Shown here: positions 12,201 to 24,217 of the stretch, piece after piece
Layout of the letters: each line of letters begins with the position of its first letter
Position numbering within the stretch: position 1 is the stretch's first letter
Assembly: GCA_040285825.1 (NCBI GenBank)
Contig: JAUPSS010000006.1
Span: 1,302,001-1,366,000, forward strand
DNA from: Eukaryota sp. TZLM1-RC
Lineage: Eukaryota > Metamonada: BaSk clade
DNA: 64,000 nucleotides
Direction: 5' to 3'
The notes under the pieces: generated by a model
What the model saw: the letters and a program-made list of their open reading frames with translations, nothing else
Database searches by the model: none
Told to the model about the DNA's origin: nothing
Position numbers and translations under genes: made by a program

Positions 12201-12378
12201 ACAGCAGGATTCTTACATGTTCATGCCAGCTGCGTTGACCAAAGACAGTGTAGGCAGCATGAATGTGAGAACTCTATCAAATGACCAATTGCCCGTCACA
12301 GTATTTTGTGATTCAAATGCTATTATTATTTTCTCCAAAAATAAACCCTACCTTAAAATTTCACCAAAAACCCTGTGA
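9299..12378 (+). pseudogene. Family A copy 3: internal segment plus the only A C-terminal half
   Basis: It starts 5'-truncated at KAVYII but reads past NRT into VAEIICSSS and on to a C-terminus. The later part contains a TPR-like segment (ILGDTFRYF, then SYQQALAEDSGSTFAAHGF), aligning with SVFTELGDFYRY / YSYALQYDPSNTFAKHGL in family B. The tail DLFRSKNFNIVLIDDQF ending at 12378 aligns with SLFVLKRTIDNNFVLVNKQ of B. Frame changes occur near 10610, 10678, 11270, 11700, 11745 and 12086, several of them in homopolymers. Together with copy 1 it shows a full A protein would be about 1,100 residues, like B. Confidence 0.75.
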
Positions 12379-12611
12379 TTGTTTATTAAGGTAGATGAGT
12401 CTATTTAAAAAGCTTAGTTTTTGTTTATATTTGAAAAACCCTGCTGTTTCACAACTTCCACAATGTTTCAGAACATATGCATGAACCATTGCGAATGAGT
12501 TTTCATCGGTTACCTTATCTTATATTTGTTGTTATATGTTATAGACTATTTTATTTTTTGCATAAATATGTTTGAACATTCCTATTGATCAATTATCACT
12601 AAAAAGTGTAT
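12379..12611. other. AT-rich spacer after family A
   Basis: Nothing recognisable. It is presumably the A 3' untranslated region and flank. Confidence 0.4.
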
Positions 12612-12775
12612 TCAAATTCACCACAGCTCACTTTGCATCATGCTCTGAATTGTTCGGAATTGATAACTGATTGTTCTTCATAACATGATGCTGTTAGAGG
12701 CACTGTGTTCAATATGGCATGAACTGCCTGAATCTGGTGTATTAAAGAGCCTCTGGTGAAAGATGAACTGTCATT
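12612..12775 (+). pseudogene. Old RT-I relic (zinc-finger region)
   Basis: The DNA aligns by eye with 60118-60260 (the H/C half of the finger, then the stretch leading to the KEPLL codons), with many substitutions and changed frames. It is clearly older than the other RT-I copies. Confidence 0.7.
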
Positions 12776-13487
12776 GAATATTTTTAGTTGATGACAGGGG
12801 TGATATATAATGCGATAGGGTTGCGGACTCTAAAGCTGCTGTTGACGTTGTCTTCTGTAATGTGCCAAATGAGAATTAGTTTTTTGTCAATTTGAATTTT
12901 ATTAAGTGTTGTAGTTCAATAAAACAATTCAATTATGTAAGGAGGTTGAAACAATTTTTCTTCTTATTGTTACAAATATTTGTTGCGAAACTCTTTTGAG
13001 GAAATTCAGCAATTGACACATGGTTATAAAACACGAGATCACAATCCAAGGAATAAATTGGATTTGTTGAGTTGGCATTCATCTTAATGAATGTTTAGTG
13101 GAATTACTTCTTATTAATTAATACTAAGTAATATTTTTGTAGTTTCCATTTTACAGGATTATAAAGATTGACTGGAGTTTGCTCAGTTGGGTTTTTTTCT
13201 GTAGTTATAAAAACATAATTCATTTTTGAGTCAAAATCAAAAATATTTCTTGTATTTCAGTACCCAGACTTAATAGCACTCAATTTATTGAACCAACATT
13301 CCCTGTGTTTTTGAAATGAACTGAGGAGAGAATGAAACACAAATTTCAAATTATGAGCCATTTTGATAGAGCATCAGCACTTGAATGAGTAAATCGTATA
13401 TGTGTAATTACGGGTAATGTTGCTTTCTAAATAATTATTTTAAATGAATTAACGTTTAAAGATTACGGTTAACTTTATAGAACATCT
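12776..13487. other. Spacer with a diverged copy of the 4.4-kb block
   Basis: 12872-13012 is a diverged copy of 4425-4560. The remainder is AT-rich with no gene seen. The stretch just before 13487 (around 13443-13482) recurs at 19073-19112. Confidence 0.55.
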
Positions 13488-14119
13488 TCAATTTAGATTT
13501 TAAGAATGCTTTCAATTCTGTATCTCGTTCTTCCATTTTACCTTTGCTGCAAAAGCATTTTCCTGAAGTTGAGCCTTTTTTTCTATTCATTTTATGGAAA
13601 ATCATCCACATTGGTCTATGAAAACTTTGACCTGTTTTCGTCTTCAGGTGTTAAACAAGGTGATCCACTTGGTCCTTTTTTCTTTTGTCTGGCAATTCAT
13701 CCATTAATGTGCGAATTGAAAGAAAAATTCCCAGAAATAGATATTGTAGCATATATGGATGACATTTCTGTAATTTTAACGCCGAAAAAAAGAAGATAAA
13801 AAAATATGAAGAACCTTTGGCACAGTTAGGTAGAGTGGAACATGTGAAATATCAGTTTGTGCCGTTTGCAATTTCTCTTTTTGGCAATATTGGACCTTCA
13901 GGGTTGCACTTTTTTGAAAATTTCAAAATTAGTGTTACTGAATAGGTCTGGTAAAACAATGAACTCCACTTTCTGGATAAATAGAATTGTTTTCTGCATT
14001 TTCAAGTCTATTCCAACATTGATTTCAAAGGCGCTTTTAGCTATTGGTGTAGAATATGAACGTAATGCTGTGAGTAGGTTCAGTAATAGTGACGCTTGTT
14101 TGGAGGATATTGAATTCTA
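13488..14119 (+). pseudogene. RT-IV relic: RT palm fused to the element C-terminus
   Basis: It begins with the first catalytic block (LDFKNAFNSVSR), shifts frame in a T-run, then shows GVKQGDPLGP and YMDD (AYMDDISVIL). After KKRR the sequence jumps directly to the tail (GRVEHVKYQFVPFAISLFGNIG ... SGKTMNSTFWINRIVFCIF ... DACLEDIEF), so thumb, zinc finger and RLE nuclease are deleted. The same tail is on the minus strand at 24.7 and 42.6 kb. Confidence 0.85.
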
Positions 14120-14687
14120 GATGGTTTTTTTATCTCAATAATTATTCCAGTTTTAAAAATAAATTAAAGTATTATAAAATTTTTTTATAGAACTATTTAC
14201 AATAATTAATCACAAATTGATATCAATACATTCCCTCTACCACGATACTGAAAGTTTTGTTTTTTTGAACTGGGTCCATCCAAACAGTGATCAGTTGGTG
14301 ATACAATTTTGTTATGGTTTTTTTGTGCTGTTGCCAGCATAAATTTTGCTTATTAAAAAGACGGCTTAACCTCAAGGAAATTGTGTAAATTTTTTTATTA
14401 ATTGAGAAACAGAATTATGTATATGGGTTGATGAAAAATTCTTCCAGTATTTCCTCAAATGAGATATTTTGTTCAATAAGTACTGTGCAAATACTGTAAT
14501 AAATATGAATATAATATACTATATATAATAATTATATTGTGCAACCTTGCCAATCCAAATGTCTTTAATATAAAGTCTTGGATCATTTGTTTTAAGCTTA
14601 TTTATTGAACTCAATCAATCAACCTGTGTCGTCTAGTATGGGAAATATATGGTTTTGAATGCTCAATACAAAACGACTGATCAGAAA
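14120..14687. repeat. AT-rich block duplicated at 19110-19620
   Basis: From about 14183 on it matches 19.11-19.62 kb nearly base for base, including TA-rich runs near 14510-14540. No coding sense. Confidence 0.7.
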
Positions 14688-14747
14688 ATCGAATGTACGA
14701 CCACTTTCTTTGAGAAGATTTCCTAAATCATTTGAAAAATTGAGATC
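14688..14747 (-). pseudogene. Tiny RT-V C-terminal relic
   Basis: The minus strand encodes the LLKESGRTFDF-type tail motif also found at 31459-31677. It directly abuts a family B fragment, with the same join as at 55.2 kb. Confidence 0.6.
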
Positions 14748-14932
14748 TAAAAAAATGGCCGTGTTCTTCCTGATGCCCAAGAAGCAAAAATCTTGTTCAG
14801 TTCTTCAACTGCTTATTCTTCCTCCTGTAAGGTTTTAACTGCACTATTTTCGGTCTTTCGTTTCCTTTTTCAATGGTCACATCATTCTGAAGCAGATGAA
14901 TCGAATTTCATTGAGTACTGTTATCTCTTTGA
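14748..14932 (+). pseudogene. Family B C-terminal fragment fused to antisense RT-I
   Basis: It encodes NGRVLPDAQEAK, then FSSSTAYSSSCKVLTALF and WSHHSEADESNF, matching 23659-23843 in B with a few changes. It stops within CYLFD, where the sequence switches to the antisense RT-I relic. The left join is shared with the fragment at 55.2 kb. Confidence 0.85.
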
Positions 14933-16253
14933 CCATTTTTTTGGAAATCATTCAAAAAAGTTTCTGCTTCATCTGATAATCTTCCATTTATCGAAAATAG
15001 GAAAGCAATAAAAACCAGCTGTGTATTTCTATCAACATTAGCCTCCTCAGTATCTGTATCATATTTTCTATGTCTTTCTTTTGCTTTAAAATCAAGAACA
15101 CTTACAGGACCAAGTTTTCCTCTGTGAACAACAGTATCATTTGCATCATTACATGAGACAAAGTCAAAAGTAGCTTCAGAATTATCAATCCAATCACAGT
15201 ATACAGCAACTTTATCACCACAACCAAAATAATTCTGAGAACGTGTTTGCTTTTAGCAGAGGCTCTTTGTTACACGATATGCTTACAGTTTGTGCTATAT
15301 TGAAAAGAGTGTCTCTAGCAGGATCATGTAATGAAGAACGATAAGTTATCAATTTAGAACAATTCAGAGCATGGCGCAAAGTGAGTTGAGGTGAATTCGA
15401 ACAAATACATTTTTCTTTTGATAATAGTTGATTAATGGGGATATTCAAATATAATCTCATTTTTATTACAAATGCATCATTAGTAACACACAGTCCAAAT
15501 CTTCGTGGTACAATTTTTACAAAAAGTGAAGAATCTGATGACTGGCATTCACAAACACCCTTTTCCAATAACAATGAGTGAAGATTGTGATTTAAAACAG
15601 CCGAGCTGCATATATATATTATAAAGATCAGTTTCATACATTCCAGTCAATCGTTTCTAAAATGTTCGAAGAGTGTATTTTTAAATTTAATAGATTCTTT
15701 TTCTGGAATATTGCAATACAATGATGGAAAGCATCGACTCCATTTTTCTACATCAATTTTTGAAATTTCTTTATTTAATACGAAAACAGTAGAACTTTGC
15801 GTTATAAAAAATTTTCCCGATCTGCAAATATTTCGGAAAACTCAAAGATTGCGTTTTTGCATCCCCCAATAAAAACACACGAAGTCAGAATAGAAGCCCT
15901 CATCCAACTTAAACCGCCATAATGTGGACTAAGGTAAGCATGGTCTGGAATTTAGAACATTTTACATCCCAAAAATTGTGACAAAACATTTGCACCTAAC
16001 TCATCAAACTTCTGAGCCAAAGGCCTAGTGGAAAGAGGATTTTTAGATCGAAATATATGATTGAAGTTGGAATTAAAACACAGTCTTATAATGGTAAATT
16101 TGATATGTCTCTGTACATCTATAGTCATCATTCGGTCAATTGTATCGGAAATTGAGTTCAACTTTTTAAACATTGTTTTGGTAATGTCATCATTATTTCC
16201 TAAAAACGAACCCAAATGACGAATAGCATCAATTGAATATAATTCGGCTTGAG
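14933..16253 (-). pseudogene. RT-I relic, antisense copy 2
   Basis: Same element section as 2864-4222 but less deleted. It keeps the DVEKW to LNLKYTLRT connector, the CxC-x9-H-x3-C finger and the RLE region (VYCDW, FDFVSC), with frame changes near 15250 and 15640. The last C-terminal residues are missing at the join with the B fragment. No palm is present. Confidence 0.85.
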
Positions 16254-16764
16254 GTATAATTATAATACAGTTTGAACAACATCATGATTTTGAAGCAAAT
16301 TTGTAGTCCAAATGTTGATATTCCTTTGTGCTATTTTACAAAAAAATCATAAGGTATTTCAATCTGTTCATGTTACTGCAGTGTTTTTCAAAATTGTTTT
16401 TGCAAATGGTTAATTTATCAACTTCCATTCAGGTATTAAATAGAATTAGTTTTTTTGTCAATTTAAACTTAAGTTTAAATTTAAGTGTTGTAGTTTAATA
16501 ATGTAATTCAATTATGTCTGGAGGTTGAAACAATTTTTTTCTTATTGCTACATATAATTGTTGGGAAACTCTTTTGCGGAAATAATAAGCTGAGATGAGA
16601 TGATGATGCAAGGGATTTGTATTTGATGTAGGGTTGGACGATGCGTATCCGTAACTGTTACGTTACGTTAAATAACAGTAACTGGAACGTATTCTGAGCT
16701 CCAACCGCAACAACCACATTGCTACAATTCTGGGCACAGAATCTAACCTCGAAAACAGTATAAA
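16254..16764. repeat. Non-coding block, second copy of 4223-4734
   Basis: Offset about 12,030 bp from the first copy, with small indels. It carries the second palindrome. Confidence 0.7.
16642..16691. repeat. Imperfect inverted repeat, copy 2
   Basis: Counterpart of 4615-4664 with a few substitutions, mostly near the outer ends. The central CTGTTAC/GTAACAG core pairing remains apart from one change in the right arm. Confidence 0.65.
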
Positions 16765-16885
16765 ACTGAATGTACGACCACTTTCTGTGAGAAGATTTCC
16801 TAAATCATCTAATCAATTGAGATCTTCAGTTCCAAGGGTACCAAAAATTGAAAATGCAATTGGAACAAATTTTATGTTTCTGTCC
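16765..16885 (-). pseudogene. C-terminal RLE-retroelement relic, copy 2
   Basis: Duplicate of 4735-4862, with the same FAFSIFGTLG-type tail. Confidence 0.6.
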
Positions 16886-16944
16886 CTTTTTTTCCTTTTT
16901 TGTCGCTTTTTTTGAAAGTCATTCAAAATTGCACTGGTTTAATT

Positions 16945-17160
16945 TCTCAGCAACCAAGGCTATTCGGTCTTCACCTAACAAATGAATCTTGAAAACAAAA
17001 CATGCGTTTGAGATTAGGGCTGTATCCAAGTGAACTTTTTGAATAATTTGCTTGTATTTGTAACAAAAAAACCGTCTGTCAATTTCCGTCGTATTGTGAG
17101 TTGTAAGAAATTTCTTCAATATCGGCCAGTTCTTCATAATGCTGTTCGTGATCCTAAGAA
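16945..17160 (+). pseudogene. RT-III relic, copy 2
   Basis: Duplicate of 4915-5135. It reads MRLRLGLYPSELFE, then a frameshifted remnant whose last part (RRIVSCKKFLQYRPVLHNAVRD) is better preserved than in copy 1. Confidence 0.65.
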
Positions 17161-17443
17161 TTATTCACAGTTTGGGTTTTGTACATTAAGAGTAGAACCT
17201 TTGCAGCCACCAAGTAAAATAAGCTTCGGATGAATTAACTTCTCAACTGTTGAGAAACTTTTTGTGTGGAATTCACCAAGGTAAAAGACTCTAGAAAGTG
17301 CAATGATTTCAGAATTGTTGCTCGTATGATATCAAAAAGGAGCTCATGTTTGAGACTTTTCCGGAATTCAGTGTCTAACGTAAAGAAAGAAGAATGAATA
17401 CGTATAACAAAGGATATGGAGTTGTGTGATGAGATGATGATGC
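17161..17443. other. 5' flank of family A copy 4
   Basis: Near-identical to 5136-5412. No gene seen. Confidence 0.5.
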
Positions 17444-19071
17444 TTGGAAATGCAGCTTTTTGTACTTACTTCTGAGATGCATCGATCAAATATACTTCAC
17501 ACCCTGCGCTCGTGGTTTTCTTCAGTACCTGTGGAGCAAGACCACCTAGATCTCAAAAGATCCAACCCCTTTCAATCGTATCCAAGCACTACATTTGAAT
17601 CTACCCACAAGTCTTTCCTTCACACAATCTGTGGTCTTCATAATACTTTGAATCCTTTTGTCACAGAGAACAACATGAAAGCTGTTTACATTATCTTGCT
17701 CAGTGAAGAATCTGTTGAGATAGAGCCTTTCAAAACCAAATTAGCTGACCTCCCTAGTCTCCCTGATATGAAGCCTTACCCTTATAAAATTAATCTCATT
17801 AGTGCCATGTCCTACTATTTGAATTTCGTACCAGATTTTCGTGTTCATTATCTCTTTGATATAGCCTCGAAAAGATCTATTTGGATGATAGAGTTCTTCG
17901 TTAGTGACAAGTGCTTAATGATCAAGAATACAATTCCTATGCTCTACAAAAACCTTATACAAACTTACTTCAGTCGCATTGAAAATAGGTCTGTTCTTTT
18001 TCGAGACCTTGATGAAAGTCAAAAGCCCAGTTTCTGACAAATTTTCCTTCAGTTTTGCCCAAATCAGTTTCGGAGACCCGTGGGTGTGCTGTTTTGTTCA
18101 ATTCGGAGGAATTCACATCAATATTGCAACAATATTCTCATTTTGTTTACAATTTGTTTGCATATCCATTTGTAACGTATTTTGATACGGCATCTGAGTC
18201 GTTATTTAGTACTTATGAAGCACAACTTGTTGAGTTATCAAATATTAAAGCTGCACTACATGTTTCAGCCAGGGAAGATATCAATTGTGCTCCTAGTCAA
18301 GTTTCTCCTATTAATGGTAAACCTTGTTATGTTTATAAGATGGATCCAAACTTTAATATGCGTAATTTAATCAAAATTTCATTTTGTCAATTATCAAACC
18401 TAATTTTCAATTTGTTAAATACTTACGATCCCATTGTCGATTACCGCTTCCCTTTTAAACATGCGGCTCTCAATGGGCCTAATCAACATCTCTCTGTCAT
18501 TAATTTTCAACCTTTCGTCAGCGACGAAGATGCACTTCAAGCTCTAGAAAATTTTTTTCAAGGAGGTAGGGTACATCCAAGCCTTTTTTTTTATGAATGT
18601 GATCATTCAGTTCCAGTACATTCTGGAATGAAAGACATTTGCCAAAAATTTAGCGACTTATCACCAAAAGGAAAATATGTTACTTGCGTCCAACGGAAAT
18701 CACCGTGTATTGGACTAACAACTGCTATTTATTTTGCATTATCGAAATTAAACAATGTGGTTTGTTATCAATTGGAGAAATTTGTGTCTGATACCCCGGA
18801 CAAAGTATATGAAAGTCTTATCTATATTAACAGTGTAGTTTTATTTTGTAAGGATTTGCCGTTGAACAATGTACACAAACTCATGAATACACTTAGCCAG
18901 AGACACTTTGAGTTTTTTCATTTAGTGTACATTGGAAACAAGTTACCGGCCTTGAAAGAAAGGATGTTTCGATACAAAAAATACACGTATGAAATGAATC
19001 TTTATAGAGACAATTTTATTTCTACTTTGAACAAACGTTGTGATCAATTAAACAAAAAACTAGGACGACAT
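17444..19071 (+). pseudogene. Family A copy 4: N-terminal half, truncated
   Basis: It has the true N-terminus (MEMQLFVL). It is open to about 18030, where one A is missing from the run in CAAAAGCCC compared with the other copies. The next frame then runs intact to 19074. The match stops within KKLGRH, where unrelated AT-rich sequence begins, so the C-terminal half is lost. The degenerate P-loop region (KSPCIGLTTAIYF) is intact. It differs from copies 1-3 by scattered substitutions. Confidence 0.8.
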
Positions 19072-19735
19072 TAAATGAATTAACGTTTAAAGATTACGGT
19101 TAACTTTATAGAACTATTTACAATAATTAATCACAAATTGATATCTATACATTCTTTCTACCACGATACTGAAAGTTTTGTTTTTTGAACTGGGCCCATC
19201 CAAACAGTGATCAGTTGGTGATACAATTTTGTTATGGTTTTTTGTGCTGTTGCCAGCATAAATTTTGCTTATTAAAAAGACGGCTTAACCTCAAGGAAAT
19301 TGTGTAAATTTTTTATTAATTGAGAAACAGAATTATGTATATGGGTTGCTGAAAAAATTTTCCAGTATTTCTTCAAGTGAGATATTTTGTTCAATAAGTA
19401 CTGTGCAAATACTGTAATAAATATGAATATAATATAATATATATAATAATAAATATATTGTGCAACCTTGCCAATCCAAATGTCTTTAATATAAGGTCTT
19501 GGATCATTTGTTTTAAGCTTATTGATTGAACTTAATGAATAAACCTGTGTCGTCTAGTATGGGTTTTATATATGGTTTTGAATGCTCAATGCACAACGAC
19601 TGATCAGAAAATCGAATGTACGACCATTTTGAGAAGATTTCCTAAATCATTTAAAAAGTTGAGATCTTCAGTTCAAGGGTACCAAAAATTGAAAATGCAA
19701 TTGGAACAAAATTGATGTTTCTGTCCCTTGCTCTA
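19072..19735. repeat. Second copy of the 13.44/14.18-kb AT-rich block, ending in an RT tail relic
   Basis: 19073-19112 matches 13443-13482 and 19110-19620 matches 14183-14700, so the RT-IV relic present between them at 13.5-14.1 kb is absent here. From about 19615 to 19735 the minus strand carries a retroelement tail relic similar to 4735-4862. Confidence 0.7.
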
Positions 19736-20809
19736 TTAAATTGTTATAGAAGGGCTTCATATTTTGATTTCTTGGAAGGCTCTGCAACATTGTGTAAATG
19801 TTGAATGTCAGAATTGAAACGTCTTTTCCACGCCTACAAGATACAATACTGGAAACAGCTGAAAACCTCCAATTTGTTTGATGATTTATTTTAGTTTTTT
19901 ATTTTAGCTCAATACTATTCAACAGTGATCTACAATCATCTTCAAATCATTTAGTTAATTTTTTCCATATTTATGACTGAGTTTGAAGCGGATTTAATAA
20001 TTTATTGAACATTATAGATTGAAAAAGAAGAGAAAAATTCTTTATTTGTTAAAACAAGTCAGCAAAGGTTTCAAATAGTGAAAATATACTCAAAAGTTTG
20101 AAGTATCGTGGTCTCGAGTTAGCAATTTAGCAACAACTGACAACTAAATCAACAGAAAGACATTCCCATTGTCAGCAAAAACCAACAATCGACCGATAAA
20201 TTGTCAGTGGATTTGATGTACGGTTTGATGGTGTGGATGATTGTTTTGAAGATTTTAGAATCACACTATGGGGGAAGCATTAAACAAGCTCAACCTAAAT
20301 GTGAAAAGAAGTCAGATGTAACAAAAGCCCGAAATTAAGATATAAAAGAGAGGATTTTTTGTTGATAGTTTGAATCAGATTATATCTAACACGTAAAATT
20401 GGACAAATAAGTAGTTGTAAAAACGTGGACATGTAAGCATCATCAGTGAAAGTAAGATGCATGAACGGGATTTATCAAGACCATCAAAAGTGAATAACAG
20501 AGACCAAATGAGATCATTGTAGCATTCATAGACATATCATTATCAGTAGACTGAACAAAATATCATGTAGGAGGGATGTTACTAGGAGAAGCGAAACATT
20601 ATTTAATAATAATAATGAGATAATAATGAGGAGAAGCGAAAAGCTGACATGATTTACTGGAGAAGAGTTTGTGGATGTTTGCAGAAGATGAATGAAAATC
20701 ATCAAGAACTGAGTTTGAACCAAAGAATTATTGGAACGAAGATGAACTTAAGTCTGATGTGTCATTGTGGGTAACATTCTGGGTGACATTGATTAGTTTA
20801 GGAGTTGAA
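19736..20809. other. Unique spacer upstream of the family B gene
   Basis: No gene or repeat recognised apart from a short ATA/TAA-rich run near 20600. The last 40-50 bp recur as relics at 30.9 and 50.2 kb, so they belong to the B gene's 5' flank. Confidence 0.45.
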
Positions 20810-23800
20810 ATGAATTCTATATTATTGGCTTCTTCAATGAATCAATCTGCAGTTGAATTTACTCTGAATCTTTTCAACAGCGGTGAAGAGAGCAATGTCC
20901 ATGATCTAAAACGTTCATTGGCCAAGTCTGCTAGTCATAAAAGATTCTGGAAAGTGTTCGCTGCTCTTCACAATTCGCCGGGTCAGTGTCCTTCTTTGGC
21001 CAAATGATCCACTTGGTCCGCTTACCTCATCATCGGTGTGGACGAGGATGGAATTGGTGTGGACGAGGATGAAACTTCTTTTTATACATCTTCTGCATTT
21101 AAAACTGATTTACGTTCTGTTGCTCTTCACTTCCAAGAAGGCAAAGCTTTACCTTCTCACATCAACTTAGAGAATTCTTTACCAGATGATAAAATTTTTT
21201 CCGAGTTACTTTCTTCGATCTTTAAATGCATTCCTCGTGTTGAGTTTCACGCATTGTTTACTGTCAGTTTGGATGTGGACAAATCTGAGCAGAACAAAAA
21301 ACCACCAACGAGAACTGTCTTTCTACTTGAGATTTGCTGTGGTTTGGCTCTCTTATGTTATAGCAATCAGATTTGGGTCAGAAATGGATCAATTTGTTCA
21401 AAATTTGAGGAATTGACTGTTTCACAGCAACTTTCTGTTGTTCAGAAATTTCCTTCATGTGATGTTTTCTCCTTTTTGTCGCGTGTAGTTGTTATTTTCA
21501 ATTCTTCTTCTTGCTTTGCTCAGGACTCTTATTCTCTTCCAAGACATTCTTTGTTATTCAATTTTATTTCGTTGCCATGGAAATTTGTTCTTGACGTTTC
21601 ACCAACTGCCATGTCCGATTTTCATTCTAGGGGCTTTTACAAACATGTGCCTGATCTCCTTTCCAGTGAAACTTCTTTCACTAATTCGCTTCATGAGCTC
21701 AAATTGTCAGATCAGGATATTGTTTCGTTTGGTTTAAATATACCATTTATTTCATGTAATAGTAGCCTAGATCTGGCAATTCTTTCATGGTGCTCGTTCT
21801 ACCGTAGAAATATTTGCTATCGGTTTGGTTTTCAAGGCGAATCAGGTTTATCATCATTTACTCAGTTACCTTTTACCTGTCATTCTGAAGATGATCTTGC
21901 CAAACATTTCAAAAGTTTTCTTTCAGGTGATAAGCCCCATTTTTCACTCTTAGGAACTGATTGCGTGATTCCTTCTCATTATGGAATTGTTCGCTTACAA
22001 TCGAACTTGAAAGCTGTCTTCAAGGAAGATAAATGGAAAATTGGAGTTTTTGAAGTTGAGAAAACAGAACACTGCAATGGTTGTCGCACTGCCGTGCTGA
22101 CTTCGTTGGCTAAAATTGGTGATCAAGAACGTTTTTCATCTTTTGTGATTAATTCAGATACTAGAGAAGATCAGCGAAAAGCATTGTCTGTGATTTTAAC
22201 TTCTTCAATTGATTACATAGTCATTTTCATTGATGGTATTTCCAAAAAACATTTTGTAAAAGATATTTTAGAGTTTCAATCACGAGAATGGCTATCAAAA
22301 CCGTCCAAGCTATTATTTGTAGTCACTAAGTTTACCTCATCTCCAAAATATGATTGCAACAATCGCAGTGCTATGCATCATCAACCATTTTTCCCAAAGG
22401 GAGAAAGGGCGGAACTTTCGTTCTGGAACTACCATTATAATCCTTATAACATTCCAGGTTTCTTTACCAATTTTGAAAGCAACCTCAAGAATCTTTGTTG
22501 TAGATTTAAACTACCTGAACTTGAAAACGCTACTTCTTATGAACATTCCTTATTACTCTATGTTGGGGTCCTTGTATTCCGAAGGTCAACCGATAAAATG
22601 AAAGAGACTGTTGGCTATCTTATTAAACAGTTTTTTACAAGACCTGTAGGAGATCATGAATTATCGAATGATTTCATGCCTTATACCGAATTTATAATAC
22701 GCTGTGCACAAGCTTTTTCTTCTGAAATTAGAATTGAGTTTAACAAATTGAAATACATTCAACAAAGTCATCCAGCGATTGGAAGACTTATACTGAGAAA
22801 TGACAACAAATATTTCATCAACCATTTTGTAGCTGATTTTGTTATTACACATTGCATCAAAACTGTTGATCCAGCCACTTGGACACTTCTAGATCAGCAG
22901 AAGCTTCAACACCGACTATTGAATATTATCAAGTTTTCGTTGGAGCATCTTAAAATCGCTTTACGCGTTGATTCTGATACTGACTTCCTAATAGATATCG
23001 TTGAGTGCGTCGTATTACCATTATGCTTATACTGTCGTACAGCAGAAAGTCTTTCTGTAAAAGATTGTACGGATTTTCTCCACACCTTGAGTCAGATACA
23101 ATGTACATCGGGTTGTGTCAGGTTTGGAAAGCGTTTGTTGTCTACTCGTCTTTTATGTGTTTTATTTAAACGCTTTCTTAAGTCTAAACAATCAAGGCAA
23201 ATTCTTAATAACTGGATTTCCGAATTTGGTATATCCCTTGACAATGTGAAAATAGCTATCGATAACAGTTCTAGGACTAACCCGAGTTCTGTATTTACTG
23301 AACTTGGTGATTTTTATCGCTACAGAGATCGCAGTCAAGATGTGCAGAACAAAGATCAAAATATACAAAATGTAGTTGATTGTTATTCCTATGCTTTGCA
23401 GTATGATCCTTCCAATACTTTTGCAAAACATGGCCTTTTATCTGCTTTTTATTTTGCTTGTGAGTGGAATATTAGCAAAAGGTTTCTTTTGGATGAACTT
23501 GACTTCAAACTTGATTTTATTCTTTTTGTTCATCTGTTAGGTAATGCTGCTTCGCTTCGTGGCAAATCTGTGATTTTAAAAGAAGAGCTTGCCAGTCTAT
23601 CCTCCACAAAAGAAACCAGTAATACTCTTGTCCTCTGTTTCATTTGTGATCTTATTAAAAATGGCCGTGTTCTGCCTGATGCCCAAGAAGCAAAAATCTT
23701 GTTCAGTTCTTCAACTGCTTATTCTTCCTCCTGCAAGGTTTTAACTGCACTATTTTCGGTCTTTCGTTTCCTTTTTCAATGGTCACATCATCCTGAAGCA

Positions 23801-24217
23801 GATGAATCGAATTTTGTTGAGGACTGTTATCTCTTTGATCAAAATGTTTCTCTGCTGAGTGATTTCTTCAAAGAAGATGTTGAACAATTTGCTGAGTTAG
23901 ATTTTGAAACAAAAAGATACCTGAATACATTTATCATTCATCTGTCAGCATTGAGGTATCTAATTTGTTTTACATTGGACAAATTGGATTTCAAGAAGTT
24001 TTGGATATACCATAGATTTTGTGATCTTAAAGACAGTCCCAATGTGCTACCCAAAAGTAGTTTGTTTGTCCTGAAAAGGACCATTGATAACAATTTTGTC
24101 TTGGTAAATAAGCAAGTTGATGTTGATTGTATTGATTCATTGAATTTTAATGATCATTATTTTTGTTTCACTTCAACAATAGCTTCTGAATGGGGGGTAG
24201 CATTGTTAAAGAACTAA
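20810..24217 (+). CDS. Family B: uncharacterised ~1,135-residue protein with degenerate NTPase and TPR-like regions
   Basis: I do not recognise the family by name. From the ATG at 20810 one frame runs to 24217, broken only by an in-frame TGA at 21005-21007. I include the upstream part because its FTLNLFNS to FAALHN stretch aligns with the N-terminus of family A. Visible parts: degenerate P-loop-like segment near residues 412-436 (VEKTEHCNGCRTAVLTSLAKI); Walker-B-like strand near 466-478 (IDYIVIFIDGIS); long helical middle; TPR-like pair near 827-880 (FTELGDFYRYRD, YSYALQYDPSNTFAKHGL); beta-rich tail. The spacing between these parts matches family A. The order (NTPase, helical, TPR, terminal beta domain) recalls STAND/SAMD9-like proteins, but this is inference. 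No signal peptide or membrane segment is evident. Confidence 0.75.

Noticed and set aside
6152-18370. 62-codon frames MIRHLSRYLVLMKH... inside A copies
   Set aside because: Overlapping-frame shadows of the family A coding sequence.
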